From CAYONM01 sp964405325 (GTDB lineage Bacteria > Planctomycetota > UBA11346): a stretch of 5,697 nt of DNA. The notes beneath the pieces are model-generated. The model had not been told where the DNA came from, made no database searches, and was given only the letters and a program-made list of their open reading frames with translations. How positions within the stretch are numbered: the stretch's first letter is position 1; each line of letters begins with the position of its first letter. The DNA is taken from positions 1 through 5,697 of the forward strand of contig CAYONM010000238.1 of NCBI GenBank assembly GCA_964405325.1, written 5' to 3'. The translations under genes and the position numbers were made by a program. Of this stretch, positions 1 through 5,642 are shown piece by piece.

Positions 1-9
1 AATGTAATG

Positions 10-97
10 TTTATTTTTTGACGGGCCCTAAGAGCCGAAAACCGGGCGCCGACCGCTACGATTGAACCCGTGGGTTCCGGGTGGCGCCCGGTTTGTG
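10..97 (+). repeat. 88-bp structured intergenic repeat, copy A
   Basis: This segment and 2417-2503 are direct copies, matching at about 77 of 88 aligned positions with one single-base gap. Both begin with a T-rich TTTATTT run followed by TGACGG and end with CGGTTTGTG, and the flanks on either side do not match, so the unit edges are visible. Copy A has a perfect 12-bp inverted repeat, AAACCGGGCGCC (39-50) against GGCGCCCGGTTT (83-94). A smaller hairpin, GAACCC/GGGTTC (64-77), sits inside it. The form is that of a dispersed palindromic repeat that would fold as DNA cruciform or RNA. I do not recognise the family. It lacks integron attC core motifs and is not an obvious REP unit. Confidence 0.8.
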
Positions 98-260
98 GTC
101 TTTTGTATGGCTTCAAGACAGCAGTCGGATTTGCCAAACGAATCACAGAGAGCACTGAAAGAAGCCATGTATGACGCTTCCCTCAGAGGGGGCGTTGCCC
201 CCTCGCGACGTCCGTCGCACCCGCCAGCCGGGCTCCGGTCCCACGGCCTCGGTCGGACCT

Positions 261-282
261 TGCTCGCTTCGCGAGCATTTTT
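261..282 (+). terminator. Terminator-like hairpin plus T-run inside MITE copy 1, plus strand
   Basis: A perfect 7-bp stem TGCTCGC/GCGAGCA with a three-base TTC loop is followed directly by TTTTT (278-282), the shape of a Rho-independent terminator on the plus strand. No plus-strand gene precedes it within the window, so it may only be a by-product of the element's symmetric structure. Confidence 0.3.
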
Positions 283-307
283 GGCGGCGCTTCGCGCATT
301 TTCCGCC

Positions 308-339
308 AAAAACCGGTCCTCGGTCGGAGGTGCGGACCG
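308..339 (-). terminator. Terminator-like hairpin plus T-run downstream of the esterase, minus strand
   Basis: Read on the minus strand, CGGTCC (339-334) pairs with GGACCG (319-314), and a G then TTTTT (312-308) follows. Within the 14-base loop a shorter CCTC/GAGG pairing is an alternative. It lies about 120 bases past the esterase stop codon (458-460), so it could end that transcript. The stem is short for its loop and the T-run is also one arm of the next hairpin, so this is tentative. Confidence 0.28.
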
Positions 340-415
340 CAGGTCCTCGCGTTTGGACGAGCTCGCCTGGTTCTTATGGGATTCTTGCCGAATTCGATCT
401 CTGAGGGAGGCGTCA

Positions 416-439
416 CCTCTGCGCCTTTGCGCCTCTGCG
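416..439. repeat. Tandem octamer repeat, three copies
   Basis: Three adjacent 8-bp units read CCTCTGCG, CCTTTGCG and CCTCTGCG, directly after the MITE-like element and 19 bases before the esterase stop codon on this strand. A fragment of a further unit (AGAGACC) may follow. This is a short tandemly repeated sequence of the kind found in bacterial intergenic DNA. Its placement against the element's right end raises the possibility that it marks a preferred insertion point or belongs to the element. Confidence 0.6.
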
Positions 440-457
440 AGAGACCTGGTGCTCAGA

Positions 458-1936
458 TTACCAGCCATCCGAGCGCCAGGTCGCCAGCGGCAGGCCGATG
501 CTGTTGACCACGTTGACCTGCGGGTAATTGGCCCAGGCGTGGCGAGCGGCGATCGGCTGTTCGATCGCGTCCGAGTGCAGGATGATGCGGTCGCCCTGGA
601 GTTCGGCCGTGGCCGGATGCCATTGCCGGTCGGCGCCGGCGAGCAGGAAGGCGGTGGCGCTGGCGCCGTCACGCACGGCCAGACCATCGCCCACATGCGC
701 GACCTCCAGGATGACCCGATCGCCGTCCAGGTGATAGCCGCTGATGCGCGGGCAGGCCCAGGCGACCGCGTCCTGGCCATAGACCTCCACCAGGGCCCGG
801 CGGCTCATGCGCTCTGCGGCGGCGGCCTTGTCCCAGGGATGGATCTGGTTCGGCCAGTTCTTCTCCTCGGGATCCTGCAGGTCGTTGGCATTGATGGGAT
901 GGACCTGCGGCAATCGGGTGGCCACGGCCTGGGCTTCGCGGAAACGCGGCCAGGGCGCCTCGGTCAGGTCGGGAGTGGGCTGCTCCCAGGCGCCGTGCAA
1001 TTCGCCGTAATAGAAGGCGGCATGCGGCGGCACCTGGAAGCGCTCGCGCCAATCGCTGATCAGGGCCGGGAACAGCGCCTGGTACAGCCAGGACTGGCCG
1101 GCGTTGGCCTCGCCCTGCCACCAGATGAAGCCGCGCGCGGCGTAGGGGGCGCAGGGCGCGACGGTGCCGTTCCAGAGGCCCGCCGGCTGCTGCGGCATGT
1201 AGGGCTTTTGTGGTTTCTCACCCACCATACAGCTGTCCTCCCAGAACTGCACGGCGCGTTCGTGCGCCGCCATCCAGTCTGAATCCTGGGCGGCCTCGTA
1301 GTAGCGCAGCACCTGCGGGAATTGTCTCTGCAGCAGATCGGGCGCCATGAAGGTCTCGATCTGCTTGCCCGGCACCGCGACGTGGATGATGCCGACGGGA
1401 ACGTCCAGCTCCTGCCGCAGATCCTCGGCGAAGAAGAAGGGCAGGCCCGGCCAATCCTGCAGTTCGTCGGTGACGGCGTATTGCCAACGGGCACCGTCGT
1501 GCTGGAACTGCTCCTCATCGGCCCAGATGGCTCCGGGATCATAGCAACGAAGTTGTCGATCCTGGTGCGTGGCGATGACGGCATCGCCGCCTTTGCAATT
1601 GCGCAAAGGCCACCACATGTTGCTCTGCCCGCCAGCGATCCAGACCTCGCCCACCAGCACGTCCTCGAGCAGGCGTTCTTCGCTGCCGACGATGCGCAGG
1701 CTGAAGGGGCCGCCGGCCGCGCCGCTGGCGATCGACAACTGCCAGCGTCCGAGCTGATCGACTCGGGTCGTCGCCTGCTGATCGCGGAAATGTACCGTGA
1801 CCTCGTTGCCAGATATATCCCAACCCCAGATGGGAACCTGACTGTCACGCTGCAGTATCATGCCATCAGCGATGATGCTGGGAAATTCGAGGGCCATGAG
1901 GTTCACCATGAGGCAGAAGAGGAATAATAGGCGCAT
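458..1936 (-). CDS. Sialate O-acetylesterase-type SGNH hydrolase, secreted
   Basis: This 492-residue protein belongs to the sialate O-acetylesterase (SASA, DUF303-type) group of SGNH esterases. Characterised members remove O-acetyl groups from sialic acids, and relatives deacetylate other sugars. Residues 1-15 form a short hydrophobic Sec-type signal, so a periplasmic or exported location is likely. Residues 17-40 carry the usual N-terminal beta-domain signature, ending in MILQRDSQVPIWGW. GEVWIAGGQSNM (96-107) holds the nucleophile serine at 105. LWNGTVAP (254-261) and FIWWQGEAN (270-278) match the conserved Asn-Gly and W-Q-G-E-N blocks. IHPWDK (365-370) supplies the probable catalytic His366. 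The C-terminal block AWANYPQVNVVNSIGLPLATWRSD is typical, so the gene appears complete. One difference is that the usual Gly-Gly-Thr block is replaced by VPGKQIETF (188-196). The start is supported by TGGAG five bases upstream. The true substrate cannot be told from sequence. No transporter or sialic-acid catabolic gene is visible nearby. Confidence 0.9.
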   Translation of the reverse strand: MRLLFLFCLMVNLMALEFPSIIADGMILQRDSQVPIWGWDISGNEVTVHFRDQQATTRVDQLGRWQLSIASGAAGGPFSLRIVGSEERLLEDVLVGEVWIAGGQSNMWWPLRNCKGGDAVIATHQDRQLRCYDPGAIWADEEQFQHDGARWQYAVTDELQDWPGLPFFFAEDLRQELDVPVGIIHVAVPGKQIETFMAPDLLQRQFPQVLRYYEAAQDSDWMAAHERAVQFWEDSCMVGEKPQKPYMPQQPAGLWNGTVAPCAPYAARGFIWWQGEANAGQSWLYQALFPALISDWRERFQVPPHAAFYYGELHGAWEQPTPDLTEAPWPRFREAQAVATRLPQVHPINANDLQDPEEKNWPNQIHPWDKAAAAERMSRRALVEVYGQDAVAWACPRISGYHLDGDRVILEVAHVGDGLAVRDGASATAFLLAGADRQWHPATAELQGDRIILHSDAIEQPIAARHAWANYPQVNVVNSIGLPLATWRSDGW

Positions 1937-1941
1937 CGGGG

Positions 1942-1946
1942 CTCCA
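1942..1946 (-). promoter_or_regulatory. Ribosome binding site of the esterase
   Basis: On the minus strand TGGAG lies five bases before the ATG at 1936. It fixes this start, and the hydrophobic signal peptide follows at once. Confidence 0.6.
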
Positions 1947-1952
1947 GTGACG

Positions 1953-1979
1953 TTAATATTGTTCTGATTGTAAATTCAA
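1953..1979 (-). promoter_or_regulatory. Weak sigma-70-like promoter candidate for the esterase
   Basis: On the minus strand TTGAAT (1979-1974) and TATTAA (1958-1953) resemble -35 and -10 boxes with a 15-base gap, shorter than the usual 17. The -10 match is four of six. It is the best pair I found just before the ribosome binding site, but it is not strong. Confidence 0.2.
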
Positions 1980-2255
1980 AAAGGTCATAGTGCAGACGAA
2001 GCAAATGCTTTTCGAGGACGTCCCAGACCACATCCTCACTCAGCGATCATGTCATAGTCATGTGCCAGTAGGTTTTGGAACGCTATGATGAATGCGCAAA
2101 AAAAATCGCAATGTGCAACATTAGTCGGGAGAGTGCTTCGCCGATACCCGCCCTATTCAGCGATAGGCATACGCACTGAGGCAGTAAACCTTGGCCCGAT
2201 GCGTTAAACCTGAGGGAAGTTACAAGTTGTTTTTGCGGGCTCAGCTTCTGGGGTC

Positions 2256-2273
2256 CGAGGGGCTTGCCCCTCG
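2256..2273. repeat. GC-rich hairpin
   Basis: CGAGGGGC (2256-2263) and GCCCCTCG (2266-2273) form a perfect 8-bp inverted repeat around TT; the physical loop would be at least four bases. No T-run follows on either strand, so it is not a clear intrinsic terminator. It lies 19 bases before the palindromic element and may belong to the same compound repeat. Confidence 0.45.
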
Positions 2274-2291
2274 AGGTAAGGGTGTGGAAAG

Positions 2292-2423
2292 AAATAAAGG
2301 TAGCAGATCGCGCAGAGATTTTGTCGATCCTTCAAGGCGCGAAGAGCGAGCATATCGAGTATATGTAAGCGATAAGCAACGCAGAAGGGCGGCAAAAGAT
2401 CAAGTGAGACGCTACCTTTATTT
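2292..2423. repeat. 132-bp end-to-end palindromic element (MITE-like or structured repeat)
   Basis: The ends are a perfect 13-bp inverted repeat, AAATAAAGGTAGC (2292-2304) and GCTACCTTTATTT (2411-2423). Further in, 2319-2332 pairs with 2385-2397 over about 13 base pairs, including wobble pairs and one bulged A. At the centre CATAT/ATATG (2351-2365) forms an apical hairpin. All three nested stems share nearly the same axis (about 2357.5-2358.5), so the segment would fold into one long hairpin from end to end. It codes for nothing convincing; a minus-strand frame across it (2204-2395) is probably repeat translation. Its last seven bases are also the first seven of 88-bp repeat copy B. I do not recognise the family and see no target-site duplication. 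Confidence 0.6.
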
Positions 2424-2503
2424 ATTGACGGACCCTAAGAGTCAAAACCGGGCGCCGACCGATGCGATTGAACCTCTGAGTTCCGGGCGGCGCTCGGTTT
2501 GTG
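2417..2503 (+). repeat. 88-bp structured intergenic repeat, copy B
   Basis: This is the direct counterpart of 10-97, one base shorter. The outer stem AAACCGGGCGCC (2445-2456) and GGCGCTCGGTTT (2489-2500) has one change relative to copy A. At RNA level that change keeps a G-U pair, so the outer stem survives. The inner hairpin is weaker, with only GAAC/GTTC intact. Preservation of the outer stem while the loop drifts suggests that the fold itself matters. It sits between the end of the ATPase gene and the palindromic element. Confidence 0.8.
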
Positions 2504-2609
2504 TAATCCGCATGCTGAGAATGCGATCAAAAGACCTCTCAACCTGGGCCGAGAAGCGCCCCCGTAAGCCATTGGTCCTGCGTGGGGCCCACGAATAGCG
2601 GATGTTCCC

Positions 2610-5372
2610 TCACCGCGCCCATTTTGGCTTGCGGAATTTCTTCAGCAGTTCGTTGATCGGGATCACGGTGATGGCGAGCACCAGGATCAGCAGCCACGTT
2701 TGCCAGGTGAGCGGCTGCAGGTCGAGCAGGTCCTGGGTCCAGGTCCAGTACATGGCGCCGATGTGGATCAGCAGCGATAAGGCGGCGCCGAAGAAAAGGA
2801 TCTTGTTGCGCAGCAGCGGGGTACTGAAAATAGAACCATATTCGCTGCGGCAGTTGAAGACATGGAATATCTGGAACAGCACCAGCATGGTCAGGGTGGC
2901 GGCGCGGGCGTAGTCGGTGCCGGCCTTGGAATAATATTCCCAGGCGAAGACGCCGAGGGTGCCCAGCGCCAGCCAGATGCCCACCAGGAAGGTGCGTTCG
3001 ATCAGCAGGCGGCTGAGAATCCCTTCTGAAGACGGTCGTGGCAGCCGATCGGCCAGCTCCGGATCGTTGGGTTCGAAGGCCAGGGCGACGTCCTCGATGC
3101 CGTTGGTGACCACGTTCAGCCACAGGATCTGCGCGGGCAGGAGCGGTAGTGGCCAGTTCAGGCCCAGACTGGCGAGAATGGCGATGATCTCGGCCAGGCC
3201 GGTGCTGAGCAGGAAGAAGGTGGCCATGCGGATGTTCCGGAAGGCAGTGCGGCCTTCCTCGATGGCGCCTTCGATGGTCGCGAAGTTGTCATCGGTCAGC
3301 ACCATTTCGCTGGCCTGTTTGGCGACATCGGTGCCGCTGACGCCCATGGCCACGCCCATATGGGCGGCTTTCAGGGCGGGGGCGTCGTTGACGCCATCGC
3401 CCGTCACCGCCACCACTCCGCCGTCGGCTTTCAGCTGCTTCACCAGGCGCAGTTTCTGCTCCGGTCGGACCCGGGCGAACACGTCCACGCGATTGCTGGC
3501 CCGAGCGAATGCATCATCATCCATGCTGTCGAATGCGGAGCCTTCGACGACTTCCAGTTCATCGCTGTGTTCGCGTTCGTGATAACGGGCGGGACGGTCG
3601 ATATGGACCATGCTGGCGATGGCGCCGGCGGTGCGGGCATGGTCGCCAGTGACCATGATCACACGGATGCCGGAATGGTGACAGGCGTCGACGGCATCGA
3701 CCGCTTCCGGACGCGGCGGATCCATCAGGCCCTGGAAGCCCAGCAAGGTGCAGCCGTGCGGCTCGCCGTCCTTGGCGGCGCGGGCGAGCTCATCGCCACG
3801 GCCCTCGCACATGGCCAGCAGGCGCAGGCCCTCGCCGGCGAGCTCATTGGCGGCCTGATTGACCGCATCCCGATCCAGGTCCTGATCGCCCTCGCTGGCA
3901 GCGACCCGATCGCACATGTCCAGGATGGTCTCAGGGGCGCCTTTGATGAAGACCAGGGGGCTATCGCCACCGTCGGGATCCTTGTGCATGGTCGCCGCGT
4001 AACGGCGTTCGGAGCTGAACGGCACCGCGTCGATGCGCTCGTAGCGCTGATTCAGTTGTTCGCGATCCATGCCGGCCTTGGCCGCAGCCACCAGCAGCGC
4101 GATTTCCAGCGGATCGCCGCTCTTCTCCACGTCTGCTTCGTCATCATCATTGTCGTTCTGCTGCTGGTCATTACCGGTTTCGCGCCATTCGGCTTCGTTG
4201 TTGAGCAATCCCACCAACAGGGTGCGATGCAGCGGACTGCCCTCCTGGGTCTCGACCGCCTCCTCGTCCTGTTCGATACGACCGTCTGCATGCAGGGCGG
4301 CGCCGCTGACCTGCCAGTGCTGCTGATCGCTCCAGATGGCGCGGGTGGTCATCTGGTTGCGGGTCAGGGTGCCGGTCTTGTCCGAGATCACCGCCGTGGT
4401 GCTGCCGAGGGTCTCCACGGCCGGCAGGTGGCGGATGACGGCATGTCGGCGTGCCATGCGCTGGACGGAAATGGCCAGGGCGGCGGTCATCACCACCGGC
4501 AGGCCGGCGGGCATGGCCGAGACCGCCAGTGCCACCGCCATCAGGAACATCTCGACCACGCTGCGGCCGAGCAGGAAATAACCGATGGCAAAGGTGATGG
4601 CGGAGATGATCAGGATGGCATAGGCGATGAAGCGAGCCAAGCGATCCATGCGCGCCTGCAACGGCGTTTGTCCTTCACCGGCTTCGCGGATGCCCTGGGC
4701 GATGCGGCCGACCTGGGTCGCTTCACCGGTGGCCACCACCAGCGCTTTGGCGCTGCCGCTGGTGACGGCGGTGCTCATGAACGCCATGTTGCGTTGTTCC
4801 GCCGGCTGCGGTGGGTTGTTCTGGGATTTCAAGACTTCGATGTCTTTTTGTACCGGCACCGATTCGCCGGTGAGGGCGGCCTCGTTCACTTGCAGGCTGT
4901 TGGATTGCAGCAGGCGGCAATCCGCTGGTACCATGCGGCCCTGTTCCAGCAGCACCATATCGCCGGGCACCAGCTGTTCGCTGTCGATCTCCCGTTCGTC
5001 GCCATCACGGCGCACGGTGGCCTTGGGGGTGACCAGCTGCATCAGAGCTTGGATGGCATTCTCGGCTTTGTATTCCTGCAGGAAACCGACCACGGTGTTG
5101 ATCAGCAGCACCAGGCCGATGACGATGGCATCGCCCCAATGCTGAATGGCGCAGGTCACGATGAAAGCGCCCACCAGGATGTAGATCAGGGGGCTCAGGA
5201 ATTGCCGCAACAGCACCTGCCACCAGGTGATCTGCTCGCCTTCGCCGATGCTGTTCGGGCCTTCACGTTGCAGGCGCTGCTCGGCCTCCTGTTGTGCCAG
5301 ACCTTGTTCGTGACTGTCCAGGCGCTGCACGGCTTCATTGCCGGAAATGGCATACCAATCTTGTTCACTCAT
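2610..5372 (-). CDS. P-type cation-transporting ATPase, P2-like (SERCA/PMCA-related)
   Basis: This 920-residue inner-membrane pump uses ATP to move a cation. It starts with a cation-ATPase N-terminal domain (about 5-75). The actuator loop contains LTGES (167-171). M4 carries AMPAGLP (286-292). The phosphorylation motif DKTGTLT (331-337) has the acyl-phosphate Asp331. The nucleotide domain contains KGAPE (477-481), followed by TGD (575-577) and the hinge GDGVNDAP (658-665). About six C-terminal membrane segments follow, and the length matches full P2 pumps. Against SERCA, M4 Glu309 aligns with Ala289, M5 Asn768 with Gly725, and M6 Asp800 with Asn757. Glu771, Asn796, Thr799 and Glu908 appear kept as Glu728, Asn753, Thr756 and Glu844. 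A normal calcium site II is therefore unlikely, and the ion may be monovalent or another cation; this is inference. An Asp/Asn/Gln-rich insert lies at about 398-417. The start is supported by AAGGA seven bases upstream. A small open frame overlaps the start. Confidence 0.93.
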   Translation of the reverse strand: MSEQDWYAISGNEAVQRLDSHEQGLAQQEAEQRLQREGPNSIGEGEQITWWQVLLRQFLSPLIYILVGAFIVTCAIQHWGDAIVIGLVLLINTVVGFLQEYKAENAIQALMQLVTPKATVRRDGDEREIDSEQLVPGDMVLLEQGRMVPADCRLLQSNSLQVNEAALTGESVPVQKDIEVLKSQNNPPQPAEQRNMAFMSTAVTSGSAKALVVATGEATQVGRIAQGIREAGEGQTPLQARMDRLARFIAYAILIISAITFAIGYFLLGRSVVEMFLMAVALAVSAMPAGLPVVMTAALAISVQRMARRHAVIRHLPAVETLGSTTAVISDKTGTLTRNQMTTRAIWSDQQHWQVSGAALHADGRIEQDEEAVETQEGSPLHRTLLVGLLNNEAEWRETGNDQQQNDNDDDEADVEKSGDPLEIALLVAAAKAGMDREQLNQRYERIDAVPFSSERRYAATMHKDPDGGDSPLVFIKGAPETILDMCDRVAASEGDQDLDRDAVNQAANELAGEGLRLLAMCEGRGDELARAAKDGEPHGCTLLGFQGLMDPPRPEAVDAVDACHHSGIRVIMVTGDHARTAGAIASMVHIDRPARYHEREHSDELEVVEGSAFDSMDDDAFARASNRVDVFARVRPEQKLRLVKQLKADGGVVAVTGDGVNDAPALKAAHMGVAMGVSGTDVAKQASEMVLTDDNFATIEGAIEEGRTAFRNIRMATFFLLSTGLAEIIAILASLGLNWPLPLLPAQILWLNVVTNGIEDVALAFEPNDPELADRLPRPSSEGILSRLLIERTFLVGIWLALGTLGVFAWEYYSKAGTDYARAATLTMLVLFQIFHVFNCRSEYGSIFSTPLLRNKILFFGAALSLLIHIGAMYWTWTQDLLDLQPLTWQTWLLILVLAITVIPINELLKKFRKPKWAR

Positions 5373-5541
5373 GCTGCCGTCCTTTTTGTCGGATCTGCGG
5401 TTTCCAGTTTCCGGTTTCTGTACGTGGTGAGTCCTGCGGTTCCAGGGTCAGGCACAGTGACCGGGGATCGTCCACGTCGTGCTCGGAGCCGAAGTCCGGA
5501 ATGCGATCGCGTTCCCATTTCTCGAGATCGTAAATGACGAT
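5365..5541 (-). CDS. Possible small upstream ORF or gene remnant coupled to the ATPase
   Basis: A 58-codon open frame runs into the ATPase and stops in ATGAGTGA, so its TGA (5367-5365) lies 8 bases inside the pump's reading start. This is a common arrangement for translational coupling. The first 33 codons mostly end in G or C, like the neighbouring genes, and read as a plausible charged protein (it begins IVIYDLEKWERDRIPDFG). The last part runs through a tandem 7-bp repeat and is less convincing. There is no ATG, GTG or TTG near the front. AGGGG sits about five bases before the ATC at 5541, and the frame opens at a CTG (5556-5554) just after a stop. It could be a gene with a rare start codon, the tail of a gene cut by rearrangement, or chance. 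I do not recognise the product. Confidence 0.3.
   Translation of the reverse strand: MVIYDLEKWERDRIPDFGSEHDVDDPRSLCLTLEPQDSPRTETGNWKPQIRQKGRQHE
5380..5384 (-). promoter_or_regulatory. Ribosome binding site of the ATPase
   Basis: On the minus strand AAGGA, within AAAAAGGA, lies seven bases before the ATG at 5372, giving strong support for this start. Confidence 0.7.
5398..5418. repeat. Tandem heptamer repeat, three copies
   Basis: Plus-strand units CGGTTTC, CAGTTTC and CGGTTTC follow one another with no spacer. They lie 25 bases before the ATPase start, within the 5' leader and inside the small open frame. Because 7 is not a multiple of 3, gain or loss of a unit would shift that frame. Confidence 0.65.
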
Positions 5542-5553
5542 TTTTTCCCCTAT

Positions 5554-5575
5554 CAGTCAGTGACCAGTCAGTGAC
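5554..5575. repeat. Perfect 11-bp tandem duplication
   Basis: CAGTCAGTGAC occurs twice back to back. It lies directly before the open start of the small minus-strand frame, in the ATPase upstream region. It could be a paired regulator site or a slippage duplication; the sequence alone does not decide. Confidence 0.6.
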
Positions 5576-5642
5576 GTTTTGTGCTTGCTTGTGACAGTAG
5601 CAGATTTGTCGCAGCCCTCATTTTTGTGAATCACGTCAAGCC

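Larger units (their letters stand above)
172..415. mobile_element. MITE-like element, copy 1 (17-bp terminal inverted repeats, hairpin chain)
   Basis: The left end TGACGCTTCCCTCAGAG (172-188) and the right end CTCTGAGGGAGGCGTCA (399-415) are inverted copies with one mismatch. The 244-bp interval encodes no plausible protein. Its interior is a row of perfect hairpins: GAGGGGGC/GCCCCCTC (186-204), GCGACG/CGTCGC (205-218), TGCTCGC/GCGAGCA (261-277), and a 10-bp stem TTTTTGGCGG/CCGCCAAAAA (278-312) with GCGC/GCGC nested inside. CGGTCC/GGACCG (314-339) follows. The 10-bp stem is centred at about 295, close to the midpoint of the whole element (293.5). A second copy of the right end lies inverted at 5643-5697. 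These traits fit a non-autonomous transposable element mobilised in trans. I see no clear target-site duplication, so the exact edges and the mobility are inferred. Confidence 0.65.
1937..2291. other. Gene-poor stretch upstream of the esterase
   Basis: No supportable gene lies here. The part next to the esterase is AT-richer and should hold its promoter. A plus-strand open frame of 32 codons (1990-2088) starts with GTG behind AAAAGG and reads VQTKQMLFEDVPDHILTQR at its beginning. It could be the front end of a decayed gene, but it is too short to support. A plus-strand frame that starts with TTG at 2191 runs through the repeats below and looks like repeat translation, not a gene. Confidence 0.4.

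Noticed and set aside
10..97. Integron attC site
   Set aside because: The inverted-repeat shape and the direct repetition around a gene are suggestive, but the RYYYAAC and GTTRRRY core motifs are absent in both copies, and no integrase is visible.
107..178. Start of a gene truncated by the MITE (plus-strand frame from the ATG at 107)
   Set aside because: The 24 codons are protein-like, but the opposite strand is equally open, there is no clear ribosome binding site, and no family match is recognisable.
62..1282. Long plus-strand open frame through the repeats and the esterase 3' half
   Set aside because: It crosses the 88-bp repeat and MITE and then runs antisense to a well-supported esterase, so it is a shadow of GC-rich codon use.
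2210..2219. CTGAGGGAAG as a third end of the MITE-like family
   Set aside because: Only ten bases match the terminal repeat and the following bases diverge, so chance cannot be excluded.
2581..2593. CGTGGGGCCCACG palindrome as ATPase terminator
   Set aside because: It is a compact 13-base palindrome just past the stop codon, but no T-run follows on the minus strand and the loop would be too small.
2191..2598. Plus-strand 135-codon frame starting with TTG
   Set aside because: It spans the GC-rich hairpin, the palindromic element and repeat B; the Arg-rich translation follows repeat edges and shows no domain.
3360..5537. 725-codon plus-strand open frame opposite the ATPase
   Set aside because: It has His/Gly/Ala-rich shadow composition and lies fully antisense to a pump with all P-type motifs intact; no family motif was seen.
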